Positions 33,493-42,419 of a DNA stretch of 64,000 nucleotides are shown one piece after another. The notes under the pieces were generated by a model. The model did not search any database and was not told the origin of the DNA. It saw only the letters and a list, made by a program, of their open reading frames with translations. The first letter of the stretch is position 1, and each line of letters opens with the position of its first letter. Position numbers and translations under genes: made by a program. Source of the stretch: Saccharothrix espanaensis DSM 44229 (GTDB lineage: Bacteria; Actinomycetota; Actinomycetes; Mycobacteriales; Pseudonocardiaceae); contig NC_019673.1 in the NCBI RefSeq assembly GCF_000328705.1, positions 8,753,501 through 8,817,500 on the forward strand, in the 5' to 3' direction.

Positions 33493-34044
33493 TCAGCTTT
33501 CGGCGGGAGCGTCGGCGGCGGGGGCTTCTTCCGCCGTCTTCTTCTCCACCAGGGCAGCGGCCAGGCGAGCGACCTGGGAAGCCGGGGCGTTGAACAGACC
33601 CGCGGCCTTGGCCAGGTTGCCCTTCATCGCGCCCGCCAGCTTGGCGAGCAGCACCTCACGGCTCTCGAGGTCCGCGATGCGGTTGACCTCGTCGACCGAG
33701 AGCGGGCGGCCTTCCATGAAGCCGCCCTTGATGACCAGGGCCTTGTTGTCCTTCGCGAAGTCACGCAGCGCCTTGGCCGCGTCGACCGGCTCGCCTTCCA
33801 CGAAGGCGATGGCGGTCGGGCCGACGAGCAGCTCGTCGAGGCCCTCCACACCGGCGTCCTGGGCGGCCCGCTTGACCAGCGTGTTCTTCGCAACGGTGTA
33901 CGTGGTGCCCGCGCCGAGAGCGCGACGCAGCGTGGTGAGCTGCGCCATGGAGAGGCCACGGTACTCGGTGACGACGGCGGCCGAGCTCCCACGGAACTTG
34001 TCCGTGAGCTCGGCGACGGCCGAAACCTTGCTGGGCTTCGCCAT
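33493..34044 (-). CDS. rplJ: 50S ribosomal protein L10
   Basis: L10 anchors the L7/L12 stalk to 23S rRNA and is the usual translational repressor of its own operon. The 183-residue product has [18 protein letters not shown] (about 30-47) and KNTLVKRA, both typical, and a helical C-terminal tail where L7/L12 binds. The ATG (34042-34044) follows an AGAGAGGAGGCG ribosome-binding site. The leader upstream contains an L10-leader-like fold and a terminator hairpin. Confidence 0.96.
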   Translation of the reverse strand: MAKPSKVSAVAELTDKFRGSSAAVVTEYRGLSMAQLTTLRRALGAGTTYTVAKNTLVKRAAQDAGVEGLDELLVGPTAIAFVEGEPVDAAKALRDFAKDNKALVIKGGFMEGRPLSVDEVNRIADLESREVLLAKLAGAMKGNLAKAAGLFNAPASQVARLAAALVEKKTAEEAPAADAPAES

Positions 34045-34248
34045 GATCGCCTCCTCTCTGGGCTAGGGGGTGACCACCGGCCATACCGAGGAGAAGGCAT
34101 GAAAAACGCCCCGGCGCACAGCAGCACGGGGCGGTCGGGACGCGGAACGTCCTGGGAACCTCGTCCTCCTGCGCGGGCCGTTCGCCGTGCGAACCCTTCG
34201 TCCCCACGCCCGGAGGCGGGAGGAGACCAGCGGTCTTCGGTGGAACCA
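34045..34248 (-). ncRNA. rplJL mRNA leader with L10-leader-like fold and attenuator
   Basis: Between the predicted start of transcription (about 34248) and rplJ, the minus strand has the segment CCGAAGACCGCTGGTC, similar to the kink-turn part of known L10 leaders that bind the L10-L7/L12 complex. It ends in a perfect 7-bp stem (34107-34113 with 34127-34133), a 13-base loop and TTTTT (34102-34106): a textbook intrinsic terminator located before the gene. It suggests attenuation control of the operon. The leader family assignment is by eye. Confidence 0.65.
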
Positions 34249-34254
34249 CCGCAG

Positions 34255-34284
34255 ACAGTACGGGATGTGTCCCGCGCCTTCCAA
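34255..34284 (-). promoter_or_regulatory. Predicted rplJL promoter
   Basis: Minus-strand TTGGAA -35 (34279-34284), 18-base spacer, TACTGT -10 (34255-34260). It leaves a leader of about 200 nt before rplJ. The divergent gene starts only 19 bases beyond the -35, so the two promoters must overlap or be back to back. Confidence 0.5.
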
Positions 34285-34302
34285 ATCGGCATGATGTGAC
34301 CT

Positions 34303-35064
34303 GTGACCGAAGAGCCCCCGCGGAACCCGCCGCCCCCGGACATCGACCCGGAACAGCTCCGGCAGTTCCAGGAGTTCCAGCGGTTCCAGGAATTCCAGCG
34401 GTTCCAGCAGCAGGCGCAGGGCCCGCAGGCCCTCCCGCCGGCGTCCGGCACCCCCGCCCTGCCGCCCGGCACCACCCCGCCGCCGATCGCACCGCCACCG
34501 CCGGCCAAGCCGAGGGGCACCCCGCTGTGGCGGGTCCTGTTGGGCAGCAAGCTGTTCCGGCGGTTGATCTACGTGCTGGTGGTGCTGCTCATCGTCGGCT
34601 ACTTCTACGACAAGTACTTCGGCGGCGAGGACACCGGCTCGATCGCGAAGGACAGCGGCGGCGACAAGGGCAACGTGATCGCACCGCAGAGCCCGTACGG
34701 CCTCCAGGGCACCGTCGCCATGCTGTACAAGCACGTCATCAACGACGACACGGGCCGCGCCTGCCTGTTGTTCAGCGAGGACAGGGCGCGGCAGGACTTC
34801 GCGGCCGCGTTCCAGGCCAAGGACTGCGAGAGCGCCGTCCACGCGCTCTCGGCCAAGGTCGTCAACGGGGCCCAGTACCGCCAGGTCGGCTTCCCGGTCG
34901 ACATGCGCGAAACGCCGAGCACCGGCCCGGTCACGGTCAGCTCGTGCAAGCTCCAGGTCACCGGCGGCCCGCGGCTGGGCCAGTTCGTGCTCTCCATGCA
35001 GGAGAACAAGACCTGGGTGATCACCGGCTACCGGGCCGAGCCCGCCGACTGCCTGCCGGGCTGA
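34303..35064 (+). CDS. Membrane protein of unknown function with FQ-rich N-terminus
   Basis: 253-residue protein divergent from rplJ and convergent with rplA. Residues about 20-36 form a Gln/Phe-rich repeat (FQEFQRFQEFQRFQQQ), followed by a proline-rich stretch (42-72), a single membrane segment (about 85-103, LIYVLVVLLIVGYFYD) and an extracellular domain of about 145 residues with four Cys (RACLLFS, KDCESA, SSCKLQ, ADCLPG). The GTG at 34303 gives MTEEPPRNPPPPDIDPEQ. No family is recognised; the domain layout resembles actinobacterial NTF2-like or lipoprotein-type secreted domains. Function unknown. Confidence 0.7.
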   Translation: MTEEPPRNPPPPDIDPEQLRQFQEFQRFQEFQRFQQQAQGPQALPPASGTPALPPGTTPPPIAPPPPAKPRGTPLWRVLLGSKLFRRLIYVLVVLLIVGYFYDKYFGGEDTGSIAKDSGGDKGNVIAPQSPYGLQGTVAMLYKHVINDDTGRACLLFSEDRARQDFAAAFQAKDCESAVHALSAKVVNGAQYRQVGFPVDMRETPSTGPVTVSSCKLQVTGGPRLGQFVLSMQENKTWVITGYRAEPADCLPG

Positions 35065-35092
35065 CCGGCGACCCGGGCGTGGTCGGACATGC

Positions 35093-35127
35093 GACGAGCC
35101 CCCCGGCGGGAGGCCGAGGGGCTCGTC
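35093..35127. terminator. Bidirectional terminator between convergent genes
   Basis: Perfect 10-bp stem (35093-35102 with 35118-35127) with a GC-rich loop that can pair further. It lies between the stop of the plus-strand membrane-protein gene and the stop of rplA, so it can serve both. Confidence 0.65.
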
Positions 35128-35146
35128 GAGCTGAGCGGAAGCCGGA

Positions 35147-35863
35147 TCAGGCGGTGGCTTCGTCGGACAGCAGGTTGCGGGTGCGGTTCGGGTCGACCGG
35201 GATGCCGGGGCCCATCGTCGTGGAGACGGTGATCTTGCGCAGGTACCGACCCTTGGCGGCGGACGGCTTCGCCCGCAGGATCTCGTCCAGCGCGGCGGCG
35301 TAGTTCTCCACCAGCTTGTCCTGGTCGAACGACACCTTGCCGATGACGAGGTGCAGGTTGGCCTGCTTGTCGACCCGGAAGTTGATCTTACCGCCCTTGA
35401 TCTCCGTCACGGCCTTGGTGACGTCGGGCGTCACCGTGCCGGTCTTCGGGTTCGGCATCAGGCCGCGCGGGCCGAGGATGCGGGCGATGCGGCCGACCTT
35501 GGCCATCTGGTCCGGCGTGGCGATCGCGGCGTCGAAGTCGAGCCAGCCACCCTGGATGCGCTCGATCAAGTCCTCCGAGCCGACCGCGTCCGCACCGGCG
35601 GCCTCGGCCTCGGCGGCCTTGTCACCGGTCGCGAAGACGATCACGCGGGCGGTCTTGCCCGTACCGTGCGGCAGGTTCACGGTGCCGCGGACCATCTGGT
35701 CGGCCTTGCGGGGGTCGACGCCGAGCCGGATGGCGACCTCGACGGTCGCGTCCAGCTTGACCTTGGACGTCTCCTTGGCGAGCTTGGCGGCCTCCAGCGG
35801 CGAGTACAGCCGCTCCCGGTCCACCAGCTCAGCCGCGTTCTTGTACGCCTTGCTGCGCTTCAT
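35147..35863 (-). CDS. rplA: 50S ribosomal protein L1
   Basis: L1 forms the mobile stalk at the ribosomal E site and can repress the rplKA operon. The 238-residue protein carries the motif [18 protein letters not shown] and [15 protein letters not shown], typical of L1, and ends after [16 protein letters not shown] at 35861-35863; 72 bases separate it from rplK, its operon partner. Confidence 0.97.
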   Translation of the reverse strand: MKRSKAYKNAAELVDRERLYSPLEAAKLAKETSKVKLDATVEVAIRLGVDPRKADQMVRGTVNLPHGTGKTARVIVFATGDKAAEAEAAGADAVGSEDLIERIQGGWLDFDAAIATPDQMAKVGRIARILGPRGLMPNPKTGTVTPDVTKAVTEIKGGKINFRVDKQANLHLVIGKVSFDQDKLVENYAAALDEILRAKPSAAKGRYLRKITVSTTMGPGIPVDPNRTRNLLSDEATA

Positions 35864-35935
35864 TCCTCTGTCCTTAACCCACAGTTGTGGTAGCGAGCCG
35901 AAGCGACGGCTCTCCCACGAGAGATCGGTGAACTA

Positions 35936-36370
35936 TCAGCCTTCGACCGTGATGCCCATGGAGCGGGCGGTGCCGGCGATGATCTTCGCGGCCTGGTCGA
36001 CGTCGTTCGCGTTCAGGTCGACCATCTTGACCTGCGCGATCTCGCGCACCTGGTCCATGGTCACCTTGGCGACCTTGACCCGGTGCGGCTCGCCGCTGCC
36101 CTTCTCGACACCGGCGGCCTTGAGGATCAGCTTCGCGGCCGGCGGGGTCTTGAGCTTGAAGTCGAACGAGCGGTCTTCGTACACGGAGATCTCGACGGGC
36201 ACCACGGTGCCGCGCTGCGACTCGGTCGCGGCGTTGTACGCCTTGCAGAACTCCATGATGTTGACGCCGTGCTGACCCAGCGCGGGACCAACGGGCGGCG
36301 CGGGGTTAGCGGCCCCGGCCTTGATCTGCAGCTTGATGATCGCTGCGAGCTTCTTCTTCTTGGGTGGCAT
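35936..36370 (-). CDS. rplK: 50S ribosomal protein L11
   Basis: L11 is part of the GTPase-associated centre and is needed for the stringent response sensed by Rel. The 144-residue protein has the proline-rich N-terminal segment [24 protein letters not shown] and the rRNA-binding C-terminal domain ending [17 protein letters not shown]. The N-terminal domain is also the thiopeptide-binding face. Follows nusG by 78 bases; operon with rplA. Confidence 0.97.
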
Positions 36371-36448
36371 CTCTAGCTTCCTTTATTGCGGTGTCCGCGC
36401 GCGGCCCTGCCAGCCGCAGCGTGGCTGCCGGTCCCGCGTGGGGACCGG

Positions 36449-37381
<933 letters not shown>

Positions 37382-37436
37382 TCATGCATCACGTGCTCCC
37401 GCCGCCGCCCGCGGGCGGCGGCCGGGGTGTTCGACT

Positions 37437-37850
37437 CTAGGCGAACACCTTGAACACGCCCCAGGCGAAGGCCGAATCCAGGCCGAACACCAACGCCACC
37501 ATGAAGGCAACGAAGACCAACACGACCGAGGTGTAGGTGACCATCTGCTTGCGGGTCGGCCAGATGACCTTCCGCAGCTCGCTGACCACCTCGCGGATGT
37601 AGCGGACGAGCCTCGCGAAGACGCCGACCCGCTTCTCCTGGTCACCCCGGGCCCGCGTGGGACGACCCTTCTTGTCCTCCGCGGCGTCGGCGTCGGCCTC
37701 GGCCGACTTCTTCGCCTCGGGACGCGCGCTGGAGTCCTTGCGGCCCGCCGGGCGCGCGGAGCCCCGACGCTCACGACGTGCAGCGGCGGTGACCGGCCGG
37801 GACGCGCTCTCGCGCTCGTCCGGCTGATCCTGCTCGCGGCCCTCGCTCAT
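37437..37850 (-). CDS. secE: Preprotein translocase subunit SecE
   Basis: Essential small subunit that clamps SecY in the SecYEG channel. The 137-residue protein has a long, charged, disordered N-terminal extension (about 1-75, with Arg/Glu/Ala runs) and then the SecE core: amphipathic helix RLVRYIREVVSELRKVIWPTRKQM and one membrane span (TYTSVVLVFVAFMVALVFGLD). The ATG at 37848-37850 is preceded by GGAGGACGGC; a longer frame upstream would run into the tRNA-Trp gene and is rejected. Confidence 0.95.
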   Translation of the reverse strand: MSEGREQDQPDERESASRPVTAAARRERRGSARPAGRKDSSARPEAKKSAEADADAAEDKKGRPTRARGDQEKRVGVFARLVRYIREVVSELRKVIWPTRKQMVTYTSVVLVFVAFMVALVFGLDSAFAWGVFKVFA

Positions 37851-37895
37851 GCCGTCCTCCGCTTCACCATCGCGATCGCACGTCGCGCTTCGACG

Positions 37896-37968
<73 letters not shown>

Positions 37969-38153
37969 TTGGGATCCCCCGGAGGAGAACCCCTGGCTGA
38001 GGACGCCTTGCACTCTCCTCACGTGGCTCGTGAGGCAGCGACCGGACGTTCCGGAGTCGAAGCATACGGCACCGGGGGGCACTGTTTCCAACTGGCCCGG
38101 TCAGAGGGGGTGCCGGCAACTCCCACCGCTGTGCCGTCTGCCACGATTGGGGC

Positions 38154-39398
38154 ATGGCATCACCTGAGACGACCTCCGCCCCCGGCACCCCCGACCTCCC
38201 CCGGATCTCCCAGCGGATCTCCGGCATCGCCGAGTCCGCCACCCTGGCGGTCGACGCGAAGGCGAAGGCGCTCAAGGCGGCCGGTCGACCGGTGATCGGC
38301 TTCGGTGCGGGCGAACCCGACTTCCCGACCCCGGACGCGATCGTCGCCGCTGCCCAGGCAGCGTGCACCGACCCGCGCAACCACCGCTACACGCCCGCCG
38401 CGGGCCTGCCCGAGCTGCGGGAAGCCGTAGCCAGGAAGACCGAGCGCGACTCCGGGTACGTCGTGCCCGCCTCGCGGGTGCTGATCACCAACGGCGGCAA
38501 GCAGGCCGTCTACCAGGCGTTCGCCACGGTCTTGGACCCGGGCGACGAGGTGCTGCTGCCGGCGCCGTACTGGACCACCTACCCCGAGGCGATCACCCTC
38601 GCGGGCGGCGTGCCGGTGCAGGTGACCGCGGACGAGGCGACCGACTACCTGGTGTCGGTGGACCAGCTCGAAGCCGCGCGGACCCCGAGGACCAAGGTCC
38701 TGCTGCTGTGCTCGCCGTCCAACCCGACCGGCTCGGTGTACTCCCGCGAGCAGATCACCGCGATCGGCGAGTGGGCGCTGGCGCACGGCCTGTGGGTGAT
38801 CACCGACGAGATCTACGAGCACCTGGTGTACGACGGCGCCGAGTCGGTGTCGCTGCCGGTGGCCGTGCCCGCGATGGCGGACCGCACGATCGTGCTCAAC
38901 GGCGTGGCCAAGACCTACGCGATGACCGGCTGGCGGGTGGGCTGGCTGATCGGCCCGGCCGACGTGGTGAAGGCCGCCGCGAACCTCCAGTCGCACCTCA
39001 CCTCGAACGTGTCCAACGTGGCGCAGCGCGCCGCGCTGGAGGCCGTGTCCGGCCCGCTGGACGCCGCGCACGAGATGCGCGAGGCGTTCGACCGCCGGCG
39101 GCGGACGATCGTGGACCTGCTCAACGCCATCCCCGGCGTGCACTGCCCGTCGCCCAAGGGCGCGTTCTACGTGTACCCGTCGGTCAAGGAGCTGGTCGGC
39201 AAGACGCTGCGCGGCGCGGAGATCACGGACACGGTGCAGCTGGCGGCGCTGATCCTGGAGCACGCCGAGGTGGCCGTGGTGCCCGGCGAGGCGTTCGGCA
39301 CCCCCGGTTACCTGCGGCTCTCCTACGCCCTCGGCGACGACGACCTGAAGACCGGCATCACCCGAATGGCGGAACTGCTCGGCGAGATCAAGTTGTAG
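38154..39398 (+). CDS. aspC: Aspartate/aromatic aminotransferase (class I, PLP)
   Basis: 414-residue fold-type I aminotransferase that would convert aspartate and 2-oxoglutarate to oxaloacetate and glutamate. Recognisable residues: Asn190 in SPSNPTG, Asp218 and Tyr221 in TDEIYEH, the PLP-binding Lys253 in [15 protein letters not shown], and the C-terminal substrate-binding Arg in [11 protein letters not shown]. The ATG at 38154 follows an AT-poorer gap from tRNA-Trp on the other strand. Actinobacteria commonly have aspC beside secE, which supports this name; a broader (prephenate or alanine) specificity is possible. Confidence 0.85.
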   Translation: MASPETTSAPGTPDLPRISQRISGIAESATLAVDAKAKALKAAGRPVIGFGAGEPDFPTPDAIVAAAQAACTDPRNHRYTPAAGLPELREAVARKTERDSGYVVPASRVLITNGGKQAVYQAFATVLDPGDEVLLPAPYWTTYPEAITLAGGVPVQVTADEATDYLVSVDQLEAARTPRTKVLLLCSPSNPTGSVYSREQITAIGEWALAHGLWVITDEIYEHLVYDGAESVSLPVAVPAMADRTIVLNGVAKTYAMTGWRVGWLIGPADVVKAAANLQSHLTSNVSNVAQRAALEAVSGPLDAAHEMREAFDRRRRTIVDLLNAIPGVHCPSPKGAFYVYPSVKELVGKTLRGAEITDTVQLAALILEHAEVAVVPGEAFGTPGYLRLSYALGDDDLKTGITRMAELLGEIKL

Positions 39399-39415
39399 AT
39401 ATTCACAACCCCATT

Positions 39416-39447
39416 CGAAAGGCACCTCCAACCGGGGGTGCCTTTCG
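39416..39447 (+). terminator. aspC terminator
   Basis: Perfect 11-bp stem (39416-39426 with 39437-39447) around a 10-base loop, 17 bases after the aspC stop, with a TTTCG-type end in the second arm. Confidence 0.75.
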
Positions 39448-39550
39448 TCGTGTTCGGACCCGTACGGGCACTCGGCGGCCCCCGCGTCGTGCACCCGCCC
39501 GTCCGTCCGAACGTCCGGCTCGCCGAGCCGCATCCCCCCGAGGAGCGCAC

Positions 39551-40177
39551 ATGGCCTTACCCCAACCGCCGACCACGCAACACCACCAGCACGCCGCACC
39601 CGCCCCTCCGCGCAACGGGTTCGGCATCGCGGGTTTCGTGCTCGGGCTGCTCGGCCTGGCCACGAGCTTCGTCCCGCTGATCGGCGTCGTCGCCTGGCCG
39701 CTGGTGATCCTCGGCCTGGTGCTCGGCGGCGTCGGGATCGCGCGGGCGCGCCGGTCGGGCGGCAAGGGGCTCGCGGTCGCGGGCGTCGTGCTGTCCGCGG
39801 CGGGCCTGGTCGTCTGCGTGCTCTGGGTGGCGGTGTTCAGCCAGGCGCTTAGCGACGCCACCCCGCAGCTCAACGACCTCAAGGGCCAGGCGGGCAAGGA
39901 GTCCAGGGTGGTCTACGAGATCAGCGGCACGGCCGCCAGGGCGTCGGCCACTTACACCACCTACAGCGGCGGCGACAGCTCGTCGAACAAGGAGGAGATC
40001 ACCAAGCTGCCGTGGACCAAGGAGGTCACGGTGACCGGACTGCTCAGCGGCGCCGGCCTGGCCGCCATGACCGGCCCCGAAGGGGGCTCGGTGACCTGCA
40101 AGATCAGCGTGGACGGCGTGGAGAAGAAGACCGCGACCGCCACCGGGGCCTCCGCCGTGGCGGCCTGCAACTTCTGA
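39551..40177 (+). CDS. DUF4190 / MmpS-like membrane protein
   Basis: 208-residue protein with a His/Pro-rich cytoplasmic start, two membrane segments separated by a short RARRSGGKG loop (about residues 22-60 and 75-97, the DUF4190 layout) and a secreted C-terminal domain of about 95 residues. That domain (VVYEISGTAARASATYTTYSG, LPWTKEVTV, GGSVTCKISVDGVEKKTATATG) matches the MmpS family, accessory proteins of MmpL lipid or siderophore exporters. No mmpL gene is nearby. ATG preceded by GAGGAG. Probably related to the similar gene downstream. Confidence 0.75.
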   Translation: MALPQPPTTQHHQHAAPAPPRNGFGIAGFVLGLLGLATSFVPLIGVVAWPLVILGLVLGGVGIARARRSGGKGLAVAGVVLSAAGLVVCVLWVAVFSQALSDATPQLNDLKGQAGKESRVVYEISGTAARASATYTTYSGGDSSSNKEEITKLPWTKEVTVTGLLSGAGLAAMTGPEGGSVTCKISVDGVEKKTATATGASAVAACNF

Positions 40178-40191
40178 CCTCCTCCGCACGG

Positions 40192-40234
40192 AAGGCCACC
40201 CCGGCGATCCCTCCGCACCCGCCGGGGTGGCCTT
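40192..40234 (+). terminator. Terminator between the two MmpS-like genes
   Basis: Perfect 15-bp stem (40192-40206 with 40220-40234) around a 13-base loop followed by TTGC, 15 bases after the first MmpS-like stop. It indicates that the second gene has its own promoter. Confidence 0.8.
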
Positions 40235-40340
40235 TTGCACGCACCCAGCATAATCCGTATGGGTGAATCGAGTAACCGTCGGTAGAACTACACCGATGGT
40301 CTATTCAGATCAACGGATCTTCGCCCGAGGAGAGCTGCGC

Positions 40341-40751
40341 ATGACGGAGTCCGCCCTACCGGAGCCCCCTGAACGCCCGACCCGCCACTGGCCGGTGATC
40401 ACCGGATCGGCGGTGCTGGTGCTGGGCGCGCTGGTCCTCGCCCTGTGGGTCGCCAGACCGGAGGAACCGTCCGTGGTGGTCTACGAGGTCTTCGGCGAGG
40501 CGAAGAGCGCCACCGTCACGTATTCCACGTTCGACCGGAACGGCAGCACCACCCAGGAGGTGGAGCTGACCTCGTTCCCGTGGTCCCGGGAGCTGCGCGT
40601 GGTGCGCGACGACGTGCGCGGCGGCGTGCTCACCGTGACGATCGGCCCGGACGGCGGCTCGGTGGGCTGCAAGGTCGGGGTGGACGGCGTCGAACGCCGC
40701 TCGGCCACCGCCACCGGACCGTTCACCAGCGCCCTGTGCGGCGGCTTCTAG
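40341..40751 (+). CDS. MmpS-like membrane protein
   Basis: 136-residue protein with one membrane segment (about residues 19-38) and a C-terminal MmpS-type domain whose pattern parallels the previous gene: VVVYEVFGEAKSATVTYSTFDRNG, FPWSRELRV, GGSVGCKVGVDGVERRSATATG. The two thus look like paralogues from local duplication. ATG at 40341 is preceded by GAGGAGAG; the longer frame from 40263 lacks such a site. No partner MmpL is in the window. Confidence 0.72.
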   Translation: MTESALPEPPERPTRHWPVITGSAVLVLGALVLALWVARPEEPSVVVYEVFGEAKSATVTYSTFDRNGSTTQEVELTSFPWSRELRVVRDDVRGGVLTVTIGPDGGSVGCKVGVDGVERRSATATGPFTSALCGGF

Positions 40752-40837
40752 CCGCGTTCGGCGGCTCGCGGGCAGGTGGGTCGCCGCCCGGTACCGCAGC
40801 ACGATCTTGTCGGAGCCGCGGTACCGGGACGGGGTAG

Positions 40838-40906
40838 GTGTCCCGGCGGGGCGTCCGTGGGCGTCCCGCCGGGGCATCCGTGAGCGTCCCGGCGGAAGCG
40901 TTCCGG
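40838..40906. repeat. Three 23-base imperfect tandem repeats
   Basis: Consecutive 23-base units at 40838-40860, 40861-40883 and 40884-40906 share the pattern GYGTCCCGSCGGGGCRTCCGTGR, the third more diverged. They lie in the 220-base gap between the convergent MmpS-like gene and hadB. No hairpin terminator was seen in this gap. Probably simple tandem expansion. Confidence 0.45.
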
Positions 40907-40970
40907 CGGAGGCCGTTCCAGCCGGGGCGTTCCGGCGGCGGGCCGGGTGGCGCGCCGCCGGTGCGCGGGG

Positions 40971-41390
40971 CTAGCGCAGGCGGACCCGGGCGGACGCGCC
41001 GCCGAGCACGGACTTGCCCTCGAACGAGGCCGTCACGTTGACCTTGAACGTCCCGTCCTCCAGGACCTTGGTCACCTTGCCGGTGACCTCCACGAGCGCG
41101 CCCTCGTCGTCGTCGGGCACCGGGACGGGCCGGCCGAAGCGGACGCCGTACTCCACGACCGCGCCGGGGTCGCCCGCCCACTCGGTGACGATCCGGCCGG
41201 CCAGGCCCATGGTGAGCATCCCGTGCGCGATGACGCCCGGCAGCCCCACCCCGGTGGCGAACCGCTCGCTCCAGTGGATCGGGTTGAAGTCGCCGGACGC
41301 GCCGGCGTAGCGGACCAGGTCGGCCCGGGTGATGCGCAGGGACAGCGGGGGCAGTTCGTCGCCCACGGAGACGTCGGCGGCGCGGATCAC
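40971..41390 (-). CDS. hadB: MaoC-type hydratase subunit HadB-like
   Basis: 139-residue single hot-dog protein with the MaoC hydratase motif ASGDFNPIHW (Asp and His catalytic) around residues 30-40 and GVIAHGMLTMGLAGR. In mycobacteria HadB is the catalytic partner in the 3-hydroxyacyl-ACP dehydratase HadAB/HadBC of fatty-acid and mycolate elongation. Here it follows hadA with a GTGA overlap (41387-41390), in the usual place between rpmG and tRNA-Trp. No hadC follows, consistent with an organism without mycolic acids. Confidence 0.85.
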   Translation of the reverse strand: MIRAADVSVGDELPPLSLRITRADLVRYAGASGDFNPIHWSERFATGVGLPGVIAHGMLTMGLAGRIVTEWAGDPGAVVEYGVRFGRPVPVPDDDEGALVEVTGKVTKVLEDGTFKVNVTASFEGKSVLGGASARVRLR

Positions 41391-41836
41391 GCGTCCTCCC
41401 CGCGGACGACGAGCGTGCAGCGGCCGGTGCAGACCGGCTCGCCCTGGTCGGTGCCGACCTCGGCGCGGATGGCGAGCATGTCGTTGCCCATCCGCGAGGT
41501 GATGCCGTCCACGTGCAGCTCGACCACGAGCCGGTCGCCGGCGGTGATCGGGCGCACGTGGGTGAAGGTCTGGTCGCCGTGCACCACGCGGGTGTAGTCC
41601 AAGCCCAGCTCCGGGTCCTCGACCAGCACGTCGTTGGCCTTCAGCGACACGATGACGGCGAAGGTCGGCGGCGCGATGACGTCCGGGTAGCCGGCCGCGC
41701 GGGCGGCCTCCGGGTCGCGGTGCACCGGGCTGGTCTCCCCGACGGCGTCGGCGAACTCGCGGATCTTCTCGCGGCCGACTTCGTAGGGCGGTGACGGCGG
41801 GTACACCCGGCCGATGAACGACTGGTCGAGAGGCAC
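41387..41836 (-). CDS. hadA: MaoC-like dehydratase subunit HadA-like
   Basis: 149-residue hot-dog protein starting GTG (41834-41836), MPLDQSFIGRVYPPSPPYEVGREKIREFADAVGE in parts. It keeps the FAS1-like dehydratase N-domain pattern (AVGETSPVHRD, VIAPPTFAVIVS) but, like mycobacterial HadA (Rv0635), it mainly shapes the acyl pocket while HadB supplies catalysis. No strong ribosome-binding site; a terminator-like hairpin lies only 15 bases upstream, so its expression may depend on read-through from rpmG. Confidence 0.85.
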   Translation of the reverse strand: MPLDQSFIGRVYPPSPPYEVGREKIREFADAVGETSPVHRDPEAARAAGYPDVIAPPTFAVIVSLKANDVLVEDPELGLDYTRVVHGDQTFTHVRPITAGDRLVVELHVDGITSRMGNDMLAIRAEVGTDQGEPVCTGRCTLVVRGEDA

Positions 41837-41850
41837 CGCAGCAGGTTACG

Positions 41851-41889
41851 CGACGAGGCCCGCCCCCGGATCGGGGACGGGCCTCGTCG
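41851..41889 (-). terminator. Hairpin between rpmG and hadA
   Basis: Perfect 12-bp outer stem (41851-41862 with 41878-41889) with extra C/G pairing inside, 18 bases after the rpmG stop and 15 bases before the hadA start. It would end or reduce rpmG transcription before hadAB; alternatively it shapes processing of a joint transcript. Confidence 0.65.
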
Positions 41890-41907
41890 AACGCCTGGCG
41901 GGAACCC

Positions 41908-42072
41908 TCAGCGGGTTTCCTTGTGCGCCCGGTGGGTCTTGCAGTTCGGGCAGAACTTCTTGATCTCCAGGCGGTCCGGGTCGTTGCGCCGGTTCTTCCT
42001 GGTGATGTAGTTCCGGTGCTTGCACTCCTCGCACGCGAGGGTGATCTTCGGGCGTACGTCGGTTGCAGCCAC
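41908..42072 (-). CDS. rpmG: 50S ribosomal protein L33
   Basis: 54-residue zinc-ribbon ribosomal protein: [17 protein letters not shown] and [17 protein letters not shown] supply the four Cys ligands, so this is the zinc-binding (C+) form. GTG start at 42070-42072 gives [17 protein letters not shown]; an upstream in-frame extension would enter tRNA-Met. The order tRNA-Thr, tRNA-Met, rpmG, hadA, hadB matches mycobacteria. Confidence 0.95.
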   Translation of the reverse strand: MAATDVRPKITLACEECKHRNYITRKNRRNDPDRLEIKKFCPNCKTHRAHKETR

Positions 42073-42150
42073 GGTCCTTGCCTTTCTAGAGCGCGCGTAC
42101 CCCGGAGCGTCCAGTGCGGGCTTACCGCCTGGCGGGGATCGATCTACGAG

Positions 42151-42223
42151 TAGCGGTGGCCGGACTTGAACCGGCGACACAGCGATTATGAGCCGCTTGC
42201 TCTACCAACTGAGCTACACCGCT
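42151..42223 (-). tRNA. metT: tRNA-Met (anticodon CAT, elongator)
   Basis: 73-nt tRNA. Acceptor AGCGGTG pairs fully with CACCGCT, discriminator A, loop CTCATAA gives anticodon CAT. The paired first base (A-U end) and the lack of the initiator features indicate the elongator form. CCA is not encoded. Confidence 0.95.
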
Positions 42224-42269
42224 GTACACGACAGCTGGCCGCAGATGCTTGTGCACCGCGGCCAAGTCG

Positions 42270-42345
42270 TGGAGCCCCTTTACGGAATCGAACCGTAGAC
42301 CTTCTCCTTACCATGGAGACGCTCTGCCGACTGAGCTAAAGGGGC
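42270..42345 (-). tRNA. thrT: tRNA-Thr (anticodon GGT)
   Basis: 76 nt including an encoded CCA end. Acceptor GCCCCTT pairs with AAGGGGC, discriminator T, D arm TAGCTCAGTCGGCAGAGC, T arm with GGTTCGATTCC, and loop ATGGTAA giving anticodon GGT. First of the tRNA-Thr / tRNA-Met / rpmG cluster. Confidence 0.95.
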
Positions 42346-42419
42346 TTGCTCTTTCGTTCCTTGCGGAGCGAGTAGAACTCTACACAACCTCCCCGCGAGA
42401 GTGAAATCCGGGGGGCGGA

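Noticed and set aside
34360-34415. Short direct repeats (CAGGAGTTCCAGCGGTTC-like) considered as a CRISPR or regulatory array
   Set aside because: They lie inside the coding sequence of the membrane protein and encode its FQEFQRFQ repeat; no spacers.
37401-37422. 22-base perfect palindrome in the secE-nusG gap as a terminator
   Set aside because: No loop and no T-tract, and it would cut an operon known to be co-transcribed; more likely chance GC palindrome.
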